Source: Lachnospiraceae bacterium
Lineage (GTDB): Bacteria > Bacillota > Clostridia > Lachnospirales > Lachnospiraceae
Length of the DNA: 44,575 nucleotides
Direction: 5' to 3'
Assembly: GCA_022510605.1 (NCBI GenBank)
Contig: JAFLTB010000014.1
Coordinates: forward strand, 1-44,575
Shown: one piece after another, positions 25,380-33,977 of the stretch
Position numbering within the stretch: the first letter of the stretch is position 1
Layout: every line of letters begins with the position of its first letter
Translations under genes and position numbers: made by a program
The notes under the pieces: model-generated
Databases searched by the model: none
What the model saw: the letters and a program-made list of their open reading frames with translations, nothing else
Told to the model about the DNA's origin: nothing

Positions 25380-26849
25380 ATGAGTAAGAAAATACGGACA
25401 CGGTATGCGCCAAGCCCGACGGGAAAAATGCACGTGGGCAATCTGCGGACGGCGTTATATGCGTATCTGATTGCCAAGCATGAAGGCGGGGATTTTCTCC
25501 TGCGTATTGAGGATACGGACCAGGAGCGTTTTGTGGAGGGCGCACTGGATTTGATTTATAAGACCATGGCAGAGGCTGGACTGGCCCACGACGAGGGACC
25601 GGATATTGGCGGTGACTATGGTCCCTACGTGCAGAGTGAGCGCATGAAGACCGGTATGTATCTGGATTATGCCAAACAGCTGGTGGAAAAAGGCGAGGCC
25701 TATTACTGCTTCTGCACAAAGGAGAGATTACAGCAGCTCCACGATGAGGCCGAGGCCAAGGGAGAAGATGCGGCCAAGTATGACAAGCACTGCCTGTCTC
25801 TGACAAAGGAGGAGGTGGAGGAGAAACTGGCGGCAGGAGTTCCTTACGTAATCCGCCAGAACAATCCTGTGGATGGCGAGACGTCCTTTGACGATGTGAT
25901 TTATGGAAAAATTACCGCACCCAATGCGGAACTGGACGATATGATTCTGATTAAGTCCGATGGCTATCCTACCTATAATTTTGCCAATGTCATTGACGAC
26001 CACCAGATGGGGATTACCCATGTGGTACGGGGCAACGAATATTTGTCCTCAGCGCCGAAGTATAACCGGCTCTATGAGGCCTTTGGATGGGAAGTGCCGG
26101 TGTATATCCACTGCCCGATTATTACCGATGAAAATCATAAGAAATTAGCGAAACGCCGTGGAGACTCCTCCTTCGAGGATTTGACGGAGCTTGGTTTTCT
26201 GCCGGAAGCCATTGTAAACTATGTGGCTCTGCTGGGCTGGAGTCCGTCCACAGATGAGGAGCTCTTCAGTCTGGAAGAGTTAATCAAAGTCTTCGATTAT
26301 GCCCGGATTAATAAATCCCCGGCGGTATTTGACCTGGTGAAGTTAAAGTGGATGAATGGCGAGTACATTAAAGCCATGGACAATGACCGGTATTACGAGT
26401 ATGCCCTGCCGGAGATTGATAAGGTCATTCACCGGGCTCTGGATAAAAAGAAAATAGCAGATTTGGTTAAAACCCGCATTGAGGTATTTCCGGACATTTT
26501 GGAAAAAATTGACTTTTTCGAGGAACTGCCAGAGTATGATGTGGCTATGTATACCCATAAGAAAATGAAGACTAACACGGAGAACTCTCTGGAGGTGTTG
26601 CAGGAGATGCTTCCCCGGTTTGAGGCGCTTACGGATTACTCCATTGCAGGGATTGAAAAGACAGCTATGGACTATGTGGCAGAGAAGGGCTGTAAGAACG
26701 GTCAGGCACTCTGGCCGCTGCGTACTGCCGTATCCGGCAGACAGATGACGCCGGGAGGCGCTTATGAGATTATGGAAATCTTAGGCAAAGAAGAATCCCT
26801 GGCGCGCATACGGAAAGGGATTGAATTACTGAATGAAGCCAACCAGTGA
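25380..26849 (+). CDS. gltX: Glutamyl-tRNA synthetase
   Basis: This 489-residue class I enzyme charges tRNA with Glu. The HIGH-type signature is in [20 protein letters not shown] at the N-terminus, the KMSKS counterpart is [16 protein letters not shown] near residue 255, and [15 protein letters not shown] and [19 protein letters not shown] are typical of GluRS. The usual S of KLSKR is replaced by A, a conservative change. The ATG at 25380 with GAGG at 25371-25374 is preferred to an in-frame GTG at 25356. The end overlaps the helicase gene by 17 bases. Confidence 0.96.
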   Translation: MSKKIRTRYAPSPTGKMHVGNLRTALYAYLIAKHEGGDFLLRIEDTDQERFVEGALDLIYKTMAEAGLAHDEGPDIGGDYGPYVQSERMKTGMYLDYAKQLVEKGEAYYCFCTKERLQQLHDEAEAKGEDAAKYDKHCLSLTKEEVEEKLAAGVPYVIRQNNPVDGETSFDDVIYGKITAPNAELDDMILIKSDGYPTYNFANVIDDHQMGITHVVRGNEYLSSAPKYNRLYEAFGWEVPVYIHCPIITDENHKKLAKRRGDSSFEDLTELGFLPEAIVNYVALLGWSPSTDEELFSLEELIKVFDYARINKSPAVFDLVKLKWMNGEYIKAMDNDRYYEYALPEIDKVIHRALDKKKIADLVKTRIEVFPDILEKIDFFEELPEYDVAMYTHKKMKTNTENSLEVLQEMLPRFEALTDYSIAGIEKTAMDYVAEKGCKNGQALWPLRTAVSGRQMTPGGAYEIMEILGKEESLARIRKGIELLNEANQ

Positions 26850-28692
26850 ACAGAGGGAGGCCATTCAGCATAAGGATGGCCCTATGATGGTGTTGGCCGG
26901 CCCGGGAGCAGGTAAGACCATGGTGATTACCAGCCGGGTAAAATACCTAATCGAGCACCACGGTGTGGAGCCGGAGAAAATCCTTGTGGTGACCTTTTCC
27001 AAGGCAGCAGCCCTGGAAATGAGGGAACGTTTTGAGGCCATGACAGGGGAAAAGGGATACCGGGTGCGGTTTGGCACCTTCCACTCCGTATTTTTTCAGA
27101 TTTTGAGAGCGGCTTATCATTATGATGCTAAGGACATTGTGACTCCGGCGCTGAAATACCGTTTTTTAGAGGAGGCACTGCGGGACGCTGCCTTTGATGT
27201 GGAGGACAGGAAAGAATTTCTGGAGGATGTGGAAAAGGAAATTAGCCGGGTGAAGGGTGAAGGCATCCCGGTGGACTGTTACTATTCTGCCAACTGCCCG
27301 GAGCAGGTATTTCGCGATATTTATCGGGGCTATCAGAGCCGTCTGCAGCGGCACCGGGCACTGGACTTTGATGATATGGTGGTATATACCAGTGAGCTGC
27401 TGAAGGCAAGAGCGGATATACTGGCCCGGTGGCAGCAGCATTTTACTTATATATTAATTGATGAGTTTCAAGACATCAATCGTCTCCAGTATGAGACCAT
27501 ACGTCTGCTGGCACAGCCGGAGGACAACCTGTTTATTGTGGGGGACGACGACCAGTCCATCTATGGATTTCGGGGTGCCAGGCCGGATATTATGCTGGCG
27601 TTTCCAAAGGCGTATCCGGACACCGAAAAAATTGTGCTGGGAGTGAATTATCGCTGTTCTGCCCAGATACTCACCGCAGCAGACAAGCTTATTGCCTGTA
27701 ATAAAAAAAGATTTGGCAAGAAACTGAGTGCCCATGCCGGACGGCTGGAGGGTGTACATATCACCCGCTGTCGGGATTTGTCGTCAGAGGCAGAGAAAAT
27801 TCTCTGCCAGATTAAGGAGTATGAAACGCAGGGAATTCCCTATGAGGGTATGGCCGTGTTATACCGAACCAACATGCAGATGCGGACACTGGCAGGAAAG
27901 CTCATGGAGCGGGGAGTTCCTTTTTCCATGAAGGAAAATCTGCCCAATATGTTTGATACCTGGCTGGCAAAGGATTTGCTTTGTTATGTGGAGCTGGCGC
28001 TGGGAGATCGGAGCCGGGAGAAGTTTTTGAAAATCTGCAACCGGCCGGTGCGGTATATAAGCCGTTCGGCGTTGGAAGAACCAGAGGTATCCTTTCCGGC
28101 ATTAAAGCGGTATTATTATGCAAGAAATCAGAGCTGGATGGTGGAACGGCTTGAGGATTTTGAAAATGAGCTGCGGGCGGTCAAAACCATGGCTCCCTAT
28201 TCCGCTCTTCACTATATCCGAAAGGGTATCGGCTATGATGAGTTTCTGGCGCAATATGCGGAGGAGAGAAATGTAAAGGTGGAGGACTGGCTGGAGGTGC
28301 TGGAGGAAATTCAGGAGAGCGCCAGGGATATGGTAAGCCTTCCCCAGTGGCTTGCCTTTGTGGAAAATTACGGGGAGCAGCTGGAGAACCTGCGGAAGGA
28401 ACAGCAGGAGAGACAGCCGGAAGGCGTCAGTCTGATGACGATGCATGGCGCCAAAGGCTTGGAATTTGAGGCGGTATTTATCCCTACGGTAAACGAGGGA
28501 GTCAGCCCCTACCGGAAGGCCATTCAGGCCGGTGATATAGAAGAAGAGAGACGTATGCTCTACGTGGCAATGACACGGGCCAAGCACCATCTCCATATGT
28601 CATTTGTAAAAGAGCGTTTTCATAAAGAAGTCGAGCCATCCCGTTTTTTATTCGAGATAAGCCCGGAATTGAAGGAAAAGGAAAAAGAATAG
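26833..28692 (+). CDS. UvrD/PcrA-family DNA helicase (short form)
   Basis: This 619-residue superfamily 1A helicase has all the motifs: Q-motif region NxEQREAI-like SEQREAIQH, Walker [15 protein letters not shown] (about 21), [10 protein letters not shown] (Walker B), [39 protein letters not shown] and [15 protein letters not shown]. It unwinds DNA 3' to 5' in repair or replication restart. It is about 100 residues shorter than PcrA/UvrD and lacks their C-terminal tail, so it is a paralogue and I give no symbol. Its start lies inside gltX with only a weak ribosome site, so translation probably depends on coupling to gltX. Confidence 0.92.
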   Translation: MKPTSEQREAIQHKDGPMMVLAGPGAGKTMVITSRVKYLIEHHGVEPEKILVVTFSKAAALEMRERFEAMTGEKGYRVRFGTFHSVFFQILRAAYHYDAKDIVTPALKYRFLEEALRDAAFDVEDRKEFLEDVEKEISRVKGEGIPVDCYYSANCPEQVFRDIYRGYQSRLQRHRALDFDDMVVYTSELLKARADILARWQQHFTYILIDEFQDINRLQYETIRLLAQPEDNLFIVGDDDQSIYGFRGARPDIMLAFPKAYPDTEKIVLGVNYRCSAQILTAADKLIACNKKRFGKKLSAHAGRLEGVHITRCRDLSSEAEKILCQIKEYETQGIPYEGMAVLYRTNMQMRTLAGKLMERGVPFSMKENLPNMFDTWLAKDLLCYVELALGDRSREKFLKICNRPVRYISRSALEEPEVSFPALKRYYYARNQSWMVERLEDFENELRAVKTMAPYSALHYIRKGIGYDEFLAQYAEERNVKVEDWLEVLEEIQESARDMVSLPQWLAFVENYGEQLENLRKEQQERQPEGVSLMTMHGAKGLEFEAVFIPTVNEGVSPYRKAIQAGDIEEERRMLYVAMTRAKHHLHMSFVKERFHKEVEPSRFLFEISPELKEKEKE

Positions 28693-28726
28693 CGTGAATA
28701 TGGGTTCACAGAAATGAGGTAAGCAA

Positions 28727-30364
28727 GTGAGAAAATTCGTATCTGGTATTTTGGTATATGCCATGCTGATGTTATCCGTGGCGGCAGTTACATTGTCTAC
28801 AGGAGAGAGCCAGGCGGCAGTTAAGGGAAAGCTGAACAAGACGAAGGCCACCATTGCCATTGGCAAGTCCGTCAAACTAAAGGTAAAAAATAAAGGCTCT
28901 GCCAAAGTGACCTATACTTCCTCAAAAAAATCTGTGGCTAAGGTTTCCCAAAAGGGAAAGGTAACCGGCCGGAAAAAAGGGAAAGCCGTCATTACTGCCC
29001 AAGTGCAAAAAGGCAGTAAGGCGAAAAAACTGAAGTGCAAAATTACCGTGGTGAAGGGAGCAAAAAACCTTTGGGTAGTGGATGCCGAAAAAAAGAAGGT
29101 AACGTCCCTTTCTCTGGATAAATTTAATACAGCGAAGCTGACGGCGGAAATTTCTCCGAAAAGTTCCAATGACGTGGTAACATGGACTTCGGCAGACACG
29201 GATATTGCCACGGTGAAAAACGGTGAGATTACCGGACAGTATGTGGGGAAAACCACAGTGACGGCTAAGACCTGCAGCGGGAAAAAGGTAAAGATTAAGG
29301 TTTCGGTAAAGGCGCCGGTGCTGAATGAGTCATTAAAGACTGCCTATGAAAAGGATTTTTCCATGGGTGTGGCAGTAAATACCTGGCAGCTTCAGGGGCT
29401 GGGAGGCTATGCCAAAGCCAAGTCGCTGATTACCGGCCAGTTTAACAGCATTACCATGGAAAATCAGATGAAGCCGGATTCTCTCTTGAGCACAGATACC
29501 AGAGAGAGGGGGACGGAAACCACCGTGGTGATAAATACAGAAACCTTGGATACGGTTTTGAAACTGGCCAGAGACAATGGATTAAACCTGCGGGGGCACT
29601 GCCTGGTATGGCACAGCCAGACGCCAGAGTGGTTTTTCCATAAAGAATATGATGCCAGCAGGGATTATGTCTCCAAAGACGTTATGCGCCAGCGGATGGA
29701 AAGTTACATCAGTCAGGTGTTAACCTATTGCCAGGAAAATTATCCGGGTATCGTCTATGCCTGGGATGTGGTAAATGAGGCCATGGGAGACGATGGCAAG
29801 CCCCGCACCGGTTCCAACTGGTACCGGGTGTATGGAGATACCAGCTACATTACCGATGCCTTTACCTTTGCAAGGAAGTATGCCGATGCAGAAGTCAGTT
29901 TGTTTTACAATGATTATAATGAATACATGCCGGTAAAACGGGATGCCATTTACTCCCTGGTAAAGGATTTGTACGGCAAGGGCATCTGCGACGGTATTGG
30001 TATGCAGTCCCATTATTCCATGGATTATCCTACCACGGCGCTGGTTCGGGTAGCCATCCAAAAGTACAATAACATTGCGCCGGGCAAAATCCAGATTCAA
30101 TTAACGGAACTGGATATTCACAATACGAACCGCACAGCGGCCAAACATAAGGCCGTAGCAAATAAATACCAGTCTCTGTTTGAAATGCTGTTATCATTAA
30201 AGAGAAATCAGGGCGTCAATCTTACCAATGTGACCTTCTGGGGCTTGACGGATGCGGACACCTGGCTCACCAGCTTTAAGGGAGAGACCAGCTATCCAAT
30301 GCTCTTTGGCGGGGATTATGCAGCAAAGACGGCGTATTTTTCTGTGTTGGGAGCGGCGGGATAA
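28727..30364 (+). CDS. Secreted GH10 endo-1,4-beta-xylanase with Ig-like repeats
   Basis: This 545-residue protein has a signal peptide (SGILVYAMLMLSVAAVTLST). Two Lys-rich Ig-like Big-2-type repeats follow (about 30-110 and 115-198; each with a GKxxxxG-xxxVTA-type strand), then a GH10 catalytic domain. MENQMKPDSLL, LRGHCLVWHSQTPEWFF, the acid/base Glu in WDVVNEAMGD, the nucleophile Glu in IQLTELDIHN and FWGLTDADTWL are all typical. It cleaves xylan outside the cell. GTG start with GAGG at 28716-28719. The basic Ig-like repeats probably hold it to the wall. A strong bidirectional terminator follows. Confidence 0.95.
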   Translation: MRKFVSGILVYAMLMLSVAAVTLSTGESQAAVKGKLNKTKATIAIGKSVKLKVKNKGSAKVTYTSSKKSVAKVSQKGKVTGRKKGKAVITAQVQKGSKAKKLKCKITVVKGAKNLWVVDAEKKKVTSLSLDKFNTAKLTAEISPKSSNDVVTWTSADTDIATVKNGEITGQYVGKTTVTAKTCSGKKVKIKVSVKAPVLNESLKTAYEKDFSMGVAVNTWQLQGLGGYAKAKSLITGQFNSITMENQMKPDSLLSTDTRERGTETTVVINTETLDTVLKLARDNGLNLRGHCLVWHSQTPEWFFHKEYDASRDYVSKDVMRQRMESYISQVLTYCQENYPGIVYAWDVVNEAMGDDGKPRTGSNWYRVYGDTSYITDAFTFARKYADAEVSLFYNDYNEYMPVKRDAIYSLVKDLYGKGICDGIGMQSHYSMDYPTTALVRVAIQKYNNIAPGKIQIQLTELDIHNTNRTAAKHKAVANKYQSLFEMLLSLKRNQGVNLTNVTFWGLTDADTWLTSFKGETSYPMLFGGDYAAKTAYFSVLGAAG

Positions 30365-30385
30365 ACGGAAAACAGTGTTAAAAGA

Positions 30386-30465
30386 AAAAGGCTGCCATCC
30401 AATCGACTCGAACCGGTAACAACGCTTTGCGTTAAGGTTCTCATTGATTGGATGGCAGCTTTTTT
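30386..30465. terminator. Bidirectional terminator, branched hairpin
   Basis: GCTGCCATCCAATC (30391-30404) pairs perfectly with GATTGGATGGCAGC (30446-30459), flanked by an A-run and a T6 run. Inside are two nested pairs, GAACC/GGTTC and AACGC-ttt-GCGTT. It separates the converging xylanase (+) and DUF1292 (-) genes. Confidence 0.88.
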
Positions 30466-30474
30466 CAAGCTTGT

Positions 30475-30807
30475 TTAATCATCCAGTTTCTTATTAATGA
30501 ATTCATCCCATTCGCTTTCATCCCCATCCTCTGCCTCCTCATAGGCCTCGGACAATTCTTCCAGCAAATCATCATCTTCAATATTGGTCAGGGTAAATTC
30601 GGTTTCCTCCCCCTTATCTTCCATCTCCACGCCAAAGAAATAGCGCTCCTCCAACATCTCATCGGTAGGGATTAATGCCGCATAGTGATTGCCATCGTAT
30701 TCAAAAATGCACTCCACCTGGCATTCAATTTCACCGCCATCCTCCAGCTCAAGATTCAAAATAATTTCTTCTTCCAGTTCCAGTTCGTCGGAATTTCTAT
30801 TTGCCAT
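30475..30807 (-). CDS. DUF1292-family acidic protein
   Basis: This 110-residue, strongly acidic cytoplasmic protein has the DUF1292 core: EIILNLELEDGGEIECQVEC, then IFEYDGNHYAALIP, ending in an acidic tail (EEAEDGDESEWDEFINKKLD). The family is widespread in Firmicutes and its function is unknown. Its ATG has GGAAAG five bases upstream. It is transcribed alone, from a promoter at 30870-30898. Confidence 0.88.
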   Translation of the reverse strand: MANRNSDELELEEEIILNLELEDGGEIECQVECIFEYDGNHYAALIPTDEMLEERYFFGVEMEDKGEETEFTLTNIEDDDLLEELSEAYEEAEDGDESEWDEFINKKLDD

Positions 30808-30833
30808 TTTTTCTTTCCATCCTCTCTGTTTTT

Positions 30834-30898
30834 GTGCCAGCCGGTAGCTTTCACTGTCCGGCTAGCACAACTGTAACATGTTTTTGAGGGAAATGCAA
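30834..30898 (-). promoter_or_regulatory. Promoter of the DUF1292 gene with adjacent inverted repeat
   Basis: On the minus strand: TTGCAT (30893-30898), a 17-base spacer and TACAGT (30870-30875). Just downstream an 11-bp imperfect inverted repeat, GTGCcAGCCGG and CCGGCTaGCAC (30834-30844, 30858-30868), spans the likely transcription start, so it could be an operator or a 5' hairpin. Confidence 0.6.
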
Positions 30899-31033
30899 GG
30901 TAATTCTACTGTTTGTTTTCCCCTGTTTTTATTATAATTCAGCGTAAAACGCCAAACCAATTTATTACGAAATAAAAGCCTTTCTGGCATATTGGAAGGG
31001 GCTTTTTGTGGGTTAAAATATGCTAAACCGTTG

Positions 31034-31062
31034 TTCACGTGCCCTTGTGAAAATGATATAAT
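31034..31062 (+). promoter_or_regulatory. Promoter of small peptide gene, copy A
   Basis: TTCACG, a 17-base spacer and TATAAT with an upstream TG (TGATATAAT, extended -10). The two boxes are conserved in copy B while the spacer sequence between them is not, as expected for a promoter. Confidence 0.75.
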
Positions 31063-31109
31063 CCATTTGTTACCGCCCCTATACTGGTATCAGAAAGGGG
31101 GATGCATAT

Positions 31110-31196
31110 ATGACATATATTCTATCTTTTTTGCTCTCTGTCGGAGCAGGTGTAGTTGCCTACTACATATGCAAATGGCTGGATGGAGAGGGATAG
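31110..31196 (+). CDS. 28-residue membrane peptide, type I toxin-like (copy A)
   Basis: The 28 residues run from MTYILSFLLSVGAGVVAYY to ICKWLDGEG: one hydrophobic helix and a short charged tail, the layout of type I toxins and other single-pass micropeptides. AAAGGGGG lies eight bases before the ATG. Copy B encodes the same peptide except for the last residue (E for G), while many codons differ at third positions, so the protein is under selection. In the mRNA, CCCCT (31076-31080) can pair with AGGGG of the ribosome site (31096-31100), and GTTACCG at the 5' end (31069-31075) can pair with CGGTAAC just after the stop (31198-31204). Both pairings would hold translation down. No antisense RNA promoter is proven. 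Confidence 0.8.
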   Translation: MTYILSFLLSVGAGVVAYYICKWLDGEG

Positions 31197-31239
31197 TCGG
31201 TAACTAGCCTAAACGGTTACTCCGCCGCTAACGGAGAAG

Positions 31240-31277
31240 AAACCCCAAAGAGTCACCTCTCTTTGGGGTTTCGTTTT
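31240..31277. terminator. Terminator of element copy A
   Basis: AAACCCCAAAGAG pairs perfectly with CTCTTTGGGGTTT (13 bp) around TCACCT, followed by a T-rich stretch. It lies between the peptide gene (+) and the converging beta-propeller gene (-). Confidence 0.85.
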
Positions 31278-31351
31278 GCGTATATGACAAATTCTATCAT
31301 TTTGCCTACAGATACTATATCATATGCAATTCTGTATTGCAATATTCTTTT

Positions 31352-33322
31352 TCAATTCTGCTTCTCCCAGGTATGGATGTCGAATATCTGGATGGGGCCG
31401 GATACGTCCACCACGTAGAAGTAATCGCCAATCCGCAGTCCCCGAATGTCGCCTGCGTCAGAGATGGTACTTTTAATCGGGAGGGAGAGAACCCTTTTCC
31501 ATTTTCCGTTCTTGTACTGGAATACAAGATATTTTAATTCATATTCATAGCGTGGATATGTGCTAATACAAAAACCTACCAGACAGCGTTCTTCGTCTAC
31601 AAAAACAGCCTTGTGGTTTTCCCCGGCGATGCTTTCCGTCCATTCACCCATAAGGGCTTTGGCGGTCTCCGTCAGTTTGTAATCCTTTCCGATAGAGAAC
31701 AGTGAGAGCTTCACACGGGTGTTATTGCCGTCGTCTCCTTTTTTATCCCCCTTGCCGATGCCCACCAGCATATCTTCACCAAAAGAATGCAGGTAGTCAG
31801 AGAATCCCGGTAGTTTTAACTCGGATTTCAAAACCGGATTTTTCGGGTCGGCAAAATCTACCGCAAACACCGGGTCTGTTTCCCGGAAGGTGACAAAATA
31901 GGCAATATTATCAATAAAGTAGGAGGAGTAAATCCGCTCGTCAATACCGAGGTTTGAAATCTCGCCAATCAGTTCCAGATTCTCATTCATAACGCCCAGA
32001 CCATTCACCGAACGGCGGGAGGAGTTGCGGGTGTAGACAAAGCAGAAGTTTCCTTCGTATTCGTGCATATAGTAGGAATTGTTAATCTGTCCCCGTATCT
32101 GTGTATTGGTATTATATTCAAAGTTCCCTTTCTCAAAGGTGTATTTGGCAATCGTGGATAAATACTCTCCCTGTTTTTCATCATAGGAGGCTTTGACGGT
32201 ATAAATATGGTTCGTATTCATATAGTAGGTATCAAAATTACCAAAGGCCGCAATTGAGTCAATGAAGTCTTCCGGATTCTCCACAGACAGAGAAGTCATA
32301 ACCATGTAGGAATTACTTTCCTTATTATCCGTAAGACAGATGTCCCCGGCTGGAATATTTTTCTCATTAATCTGTGGAACAAATTCCTTCGGCTTATCTG
32401 GCTGGCAGTCGCCTTTCTGCACGCTGTAGTTGGAAAAGGTATACAGGATTCCATCGTGAAAACGGGACGTGTTATAATAACCGCTCTGGGTCAGTTCTGC
32501 CAGTTTCTTTGGCTCCTCCGGATGGGAAATGTCATAGATGGAAATGCCTACCCGGTCGTTTCCTCCATCATCCCTGTTCCATATGGTGCCTGCCAGAATC
32601 AGACGGTCGCCATCTAAATACATCTCGTTGCAGTCTTGGTTGTATACTGGTGTAAGGGAGACCCTTTTTACCTCACTGCCCTTCACCTGGTAAATGGAGA
32701 AGGTATAGCCGGCGGTGCTTTCCCATACGGTATAGATGTAGGAGCCATCGGTTTTTACAATGTCCCCCTCCATGACGTCTGACACCTGGGTATCGGTATC
32801 GGAATAGTCGTCGTTGGTATCTGCGCCGGCAGAGGGGCCGTTGGTTTTTTGATTGCCGGAAGAAGTTGAACTCTCAGCCATGTCCATGCCTTCGTATTCA
32901 ACATCCTCTTGGGGGGCAGCGGCACCTGTGGAGTCACCAGCGCCACTGAAAGCCTCACCTTCAATCATATTGTAAACCCTCCAGTCCTTCTCCATGCCTT
33001 CGTAATACTGGTTAATCAGCTGGCATACCGTCTCATAAGAGGTCTGTCCTGCTGTATTCTCCCCCTGTGCCGTGCCAACTGGCGGTACAACGCCAGTGTT
33101 AGAGCTGCCTGCCAGAGTCTGGCGCAGGGCAAGAGTGGCTACCAGTACAAAAAGCAGACAGGCGGCTGTGGCAAGTACTGTCCGAGTGCTTTTTCTATAA
33201 CGAAAATGCTTTTGTTTTGTGTCAGACAGTTTCTCCTCCATCTTCTCCGGGTGCAGAGAATCCGGGACGGTGATGGATTCTGTTTCCTTTTTTATTGTAT
33301 CGAAAATTTCCTGTTCGTTCAT
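31352..33322 (-). CDS. Membrane-anchored beta-propeller protein, partner of the ECF sigma factor
   Basis: This 656-residue protein has a cytoplasmic N-terminus of ~45 residues, a transmembrane helix (VLATAACLLFVLVATLALR) and an acidic Ser/Asp-rich spacer (about 125-180). The large extracellular domain has repeats typical of the secreted beta-propeller family (Beta_propel): GDIVKTDGSYIYTVWEST, RVSLTPVYNQDCNEMYLDGD, NIAYFVTFRETDPVFAVDFA and GDYFYVVDVSGPIQIFDI. It lies 33 bases downstream of a sigma-factor gene. The short N-terminus plus one membrane helix is the layout of an anti-sigma factor, so the propeller may be the sensor. The start is the ATG behind AGGAGGTAAT. Confidence 0.87.
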   Translation of the reverse strand: MNEQEIFDTIKKETESITVPDSLHPEKMEEKLSDTKQKHFRYRKSTRTVLATAACLLFVLVATLALRQTLAGSSNTGVVPPVGTAQGENTAGQTSYETVCQLINQYYEGMEKDWRVYNMIEGEAFSGAGDSTGAAAPQEDVEYEGMDMAESSTSSGNQKTNGPSAGADTNDDYSDTDTQVSDVMEGDIVKTDGSYIYTVWESTAGYTFSIYQVKGSEVKRVSLTPVYNQDCNEMYLDGDRLILAGTIWNRDDGGNDRVGISIYDISHPEEPKKLAELTQSGYYNTSRFHDGILYTFSNYSVQKGDCQPDKPKEFVPQINEKNIPAGDICLTDNKESNSYMVMTSLSVENPEDFIDSIAAFGNFDTYYMNTNHIYTVKASYDEKQGEYLSTIAKYTFEKGNFEYNTNTQIRGQINNSYYMHEYEGNFCFVYTRNSSRRSVNGLGVMNENLELIGEISNLGIDERIYSSYFIDNIAYFVTFRETDPVFAVDFADPKNPVLKSELKLPGFSDYLHSFGEDMLVGIGKGDKKGDDGNNTRVKLSLFSIGKDYKLTETAKALMGEWTESIAGENHKAVFVDEERCLVGFCISTYPRYEYELKYLVFQYKNGKWKRVLSLPIKSTISDAGDIRGLRIGDYFYVVDVSGPIQIFDIHTWEKQN

Positions 33323-33355
33323 GGATATTACCTCCTTATATTGCGTTTGTTTGCC

Positions 33356-33871
33356 TCAGTTTTCCTTTTCCAGATGAGTACGGAGTTTCGCCAGTGAGCG
33401 GCTTTTCAGAGAGCGGATGGTGCCCTCCTTCTTATGTAGCAGGCTGGCAATCTCCCGGCTGTTGTAGCCGGTGAAAACGGCCAGAGTCACCACCAGACGT
33501 TCCTCCTCAGAGAGAAGATTCAGCAATTCCTCTAACTCCGGCGTTATATATCCCGTTTCCTCCGTGACTGGTTCCTGAAAAGAACTGTCCTCCAAATAGA
33601 GAGAAAACTGCCGTTTTAGCAGATTCCGACATTCATTGGCGGTAATCTGAAAAATCCAGCTCTTAAAAGAGTCATTCTTTTTCAGTCTCGGCAGGTATTC
33701 ATAGGCCCTCAGCACGGCACCGCTTACCGCATCCTCTGCGGTATGTGGATTTTTCAGCAGGCAGAGAGCGAACCGGTATAAATCGGTATAGTATTTTTCG
33801 TAGAGCCTGGCAAAGGCATGTGTGTCGCCCTGCTTTGCCAGAGCCACCAGCGACCATTCCATATTTGTCAT
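33356..33871 (-). CDS. ECF-type RNA polymerase sigma factor
   Basis: This 171-residue protein has sigma region 2 (DTHAFARLYEKYYTDLYRFA, then NPHTAEDAVSGAVLRAYEYL and FKSWIFQITANECRN) and region 4 (LSEEERLVVTLAVFTGYNSR, IASLLHKKEGTIRSLKSRSL, a helix-turn-helix). It directs RNA polymerase to its own regulon, likely including this operon. Its ATG has AGGAGGAAAT upstream. The beta-propeller gene is the second gene of the operon. On the minus strand upstream, TGCAAC near 33944 and GTCTTA some 18 bases further on resemble an ECF promoter, which would mean autoregulation; this is inference. Confidence 0.93.
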   Translation of the reverse strand: MTNMEWSLVALAKQGDTHAFARLYEKYYTDLYRFALCLLKNPHTAEDAVSGAVLRAYEYLPRLKKNDSFKSWIFQITANECRNLLKRQFSLYLEDSSFQEPVTEETGYITPELEELLNLLSEEERLVVTLAVFTGYNSREIASLLHKKEGTIRSLKSRSLAKLRTHLEKEN

Positions 33872-33942
33872 AGTTTGTATTTCCTCCTGTCACGCGTGTT
33901 TTCCCATCCGTCATAGATAAGACAGTGGAAAAGCAGAAAGTG

Positions 33943-33971
33943 TTGCAAGAATATTTGTTCTGTTTTATACT
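33943..33971 (+). promoter_or_regulatory. Promoter giving a leaderless helicase mRNA
   Basis: TTGCAA at 33943-33948, a 17-base spacer and TATACT at 33966-33971. The helicase ATG begins at 33978, where transcription is expected to start. TTGCAA is its own reverse complement and also falls in the divergent sigma-gene promoter region. Confidence 0.75.
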
Positions 33972-33977
33972 GGTATT

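Larger units (their letters stand above)
30933..31330 (+). repeat. Duplicated ~400-bp element, copy A
   Basis: It matches the reverse complement of 36427-36825 end to end, with scattered substitutions. In order it holds an imperfect terminator (30974-31007), a promoter (31034-31062), a 5' leader, a 28-codon gene and a terminator (31240-31277). The stretch between the DUF1292 promoter and this small gene holds nothing else I can identify. Confidence 0.93.

Noticed and set aside
30933-31330. Element copy A as an insertion sequence or CRISPR-like repeat
   Set aside because: No transposase, no terminal inverted repeats at its ends, no spacer pattern.
31278-31330. Antisense RNA promoter (TGATAGAAT on the minus strand) opposing the peptide gene
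   Set aside because: The box is conserved in both copies, but there is no good -35 and the transcript would meet the terminator hairpin within ~50 bases; not strong enough to list as a feature.
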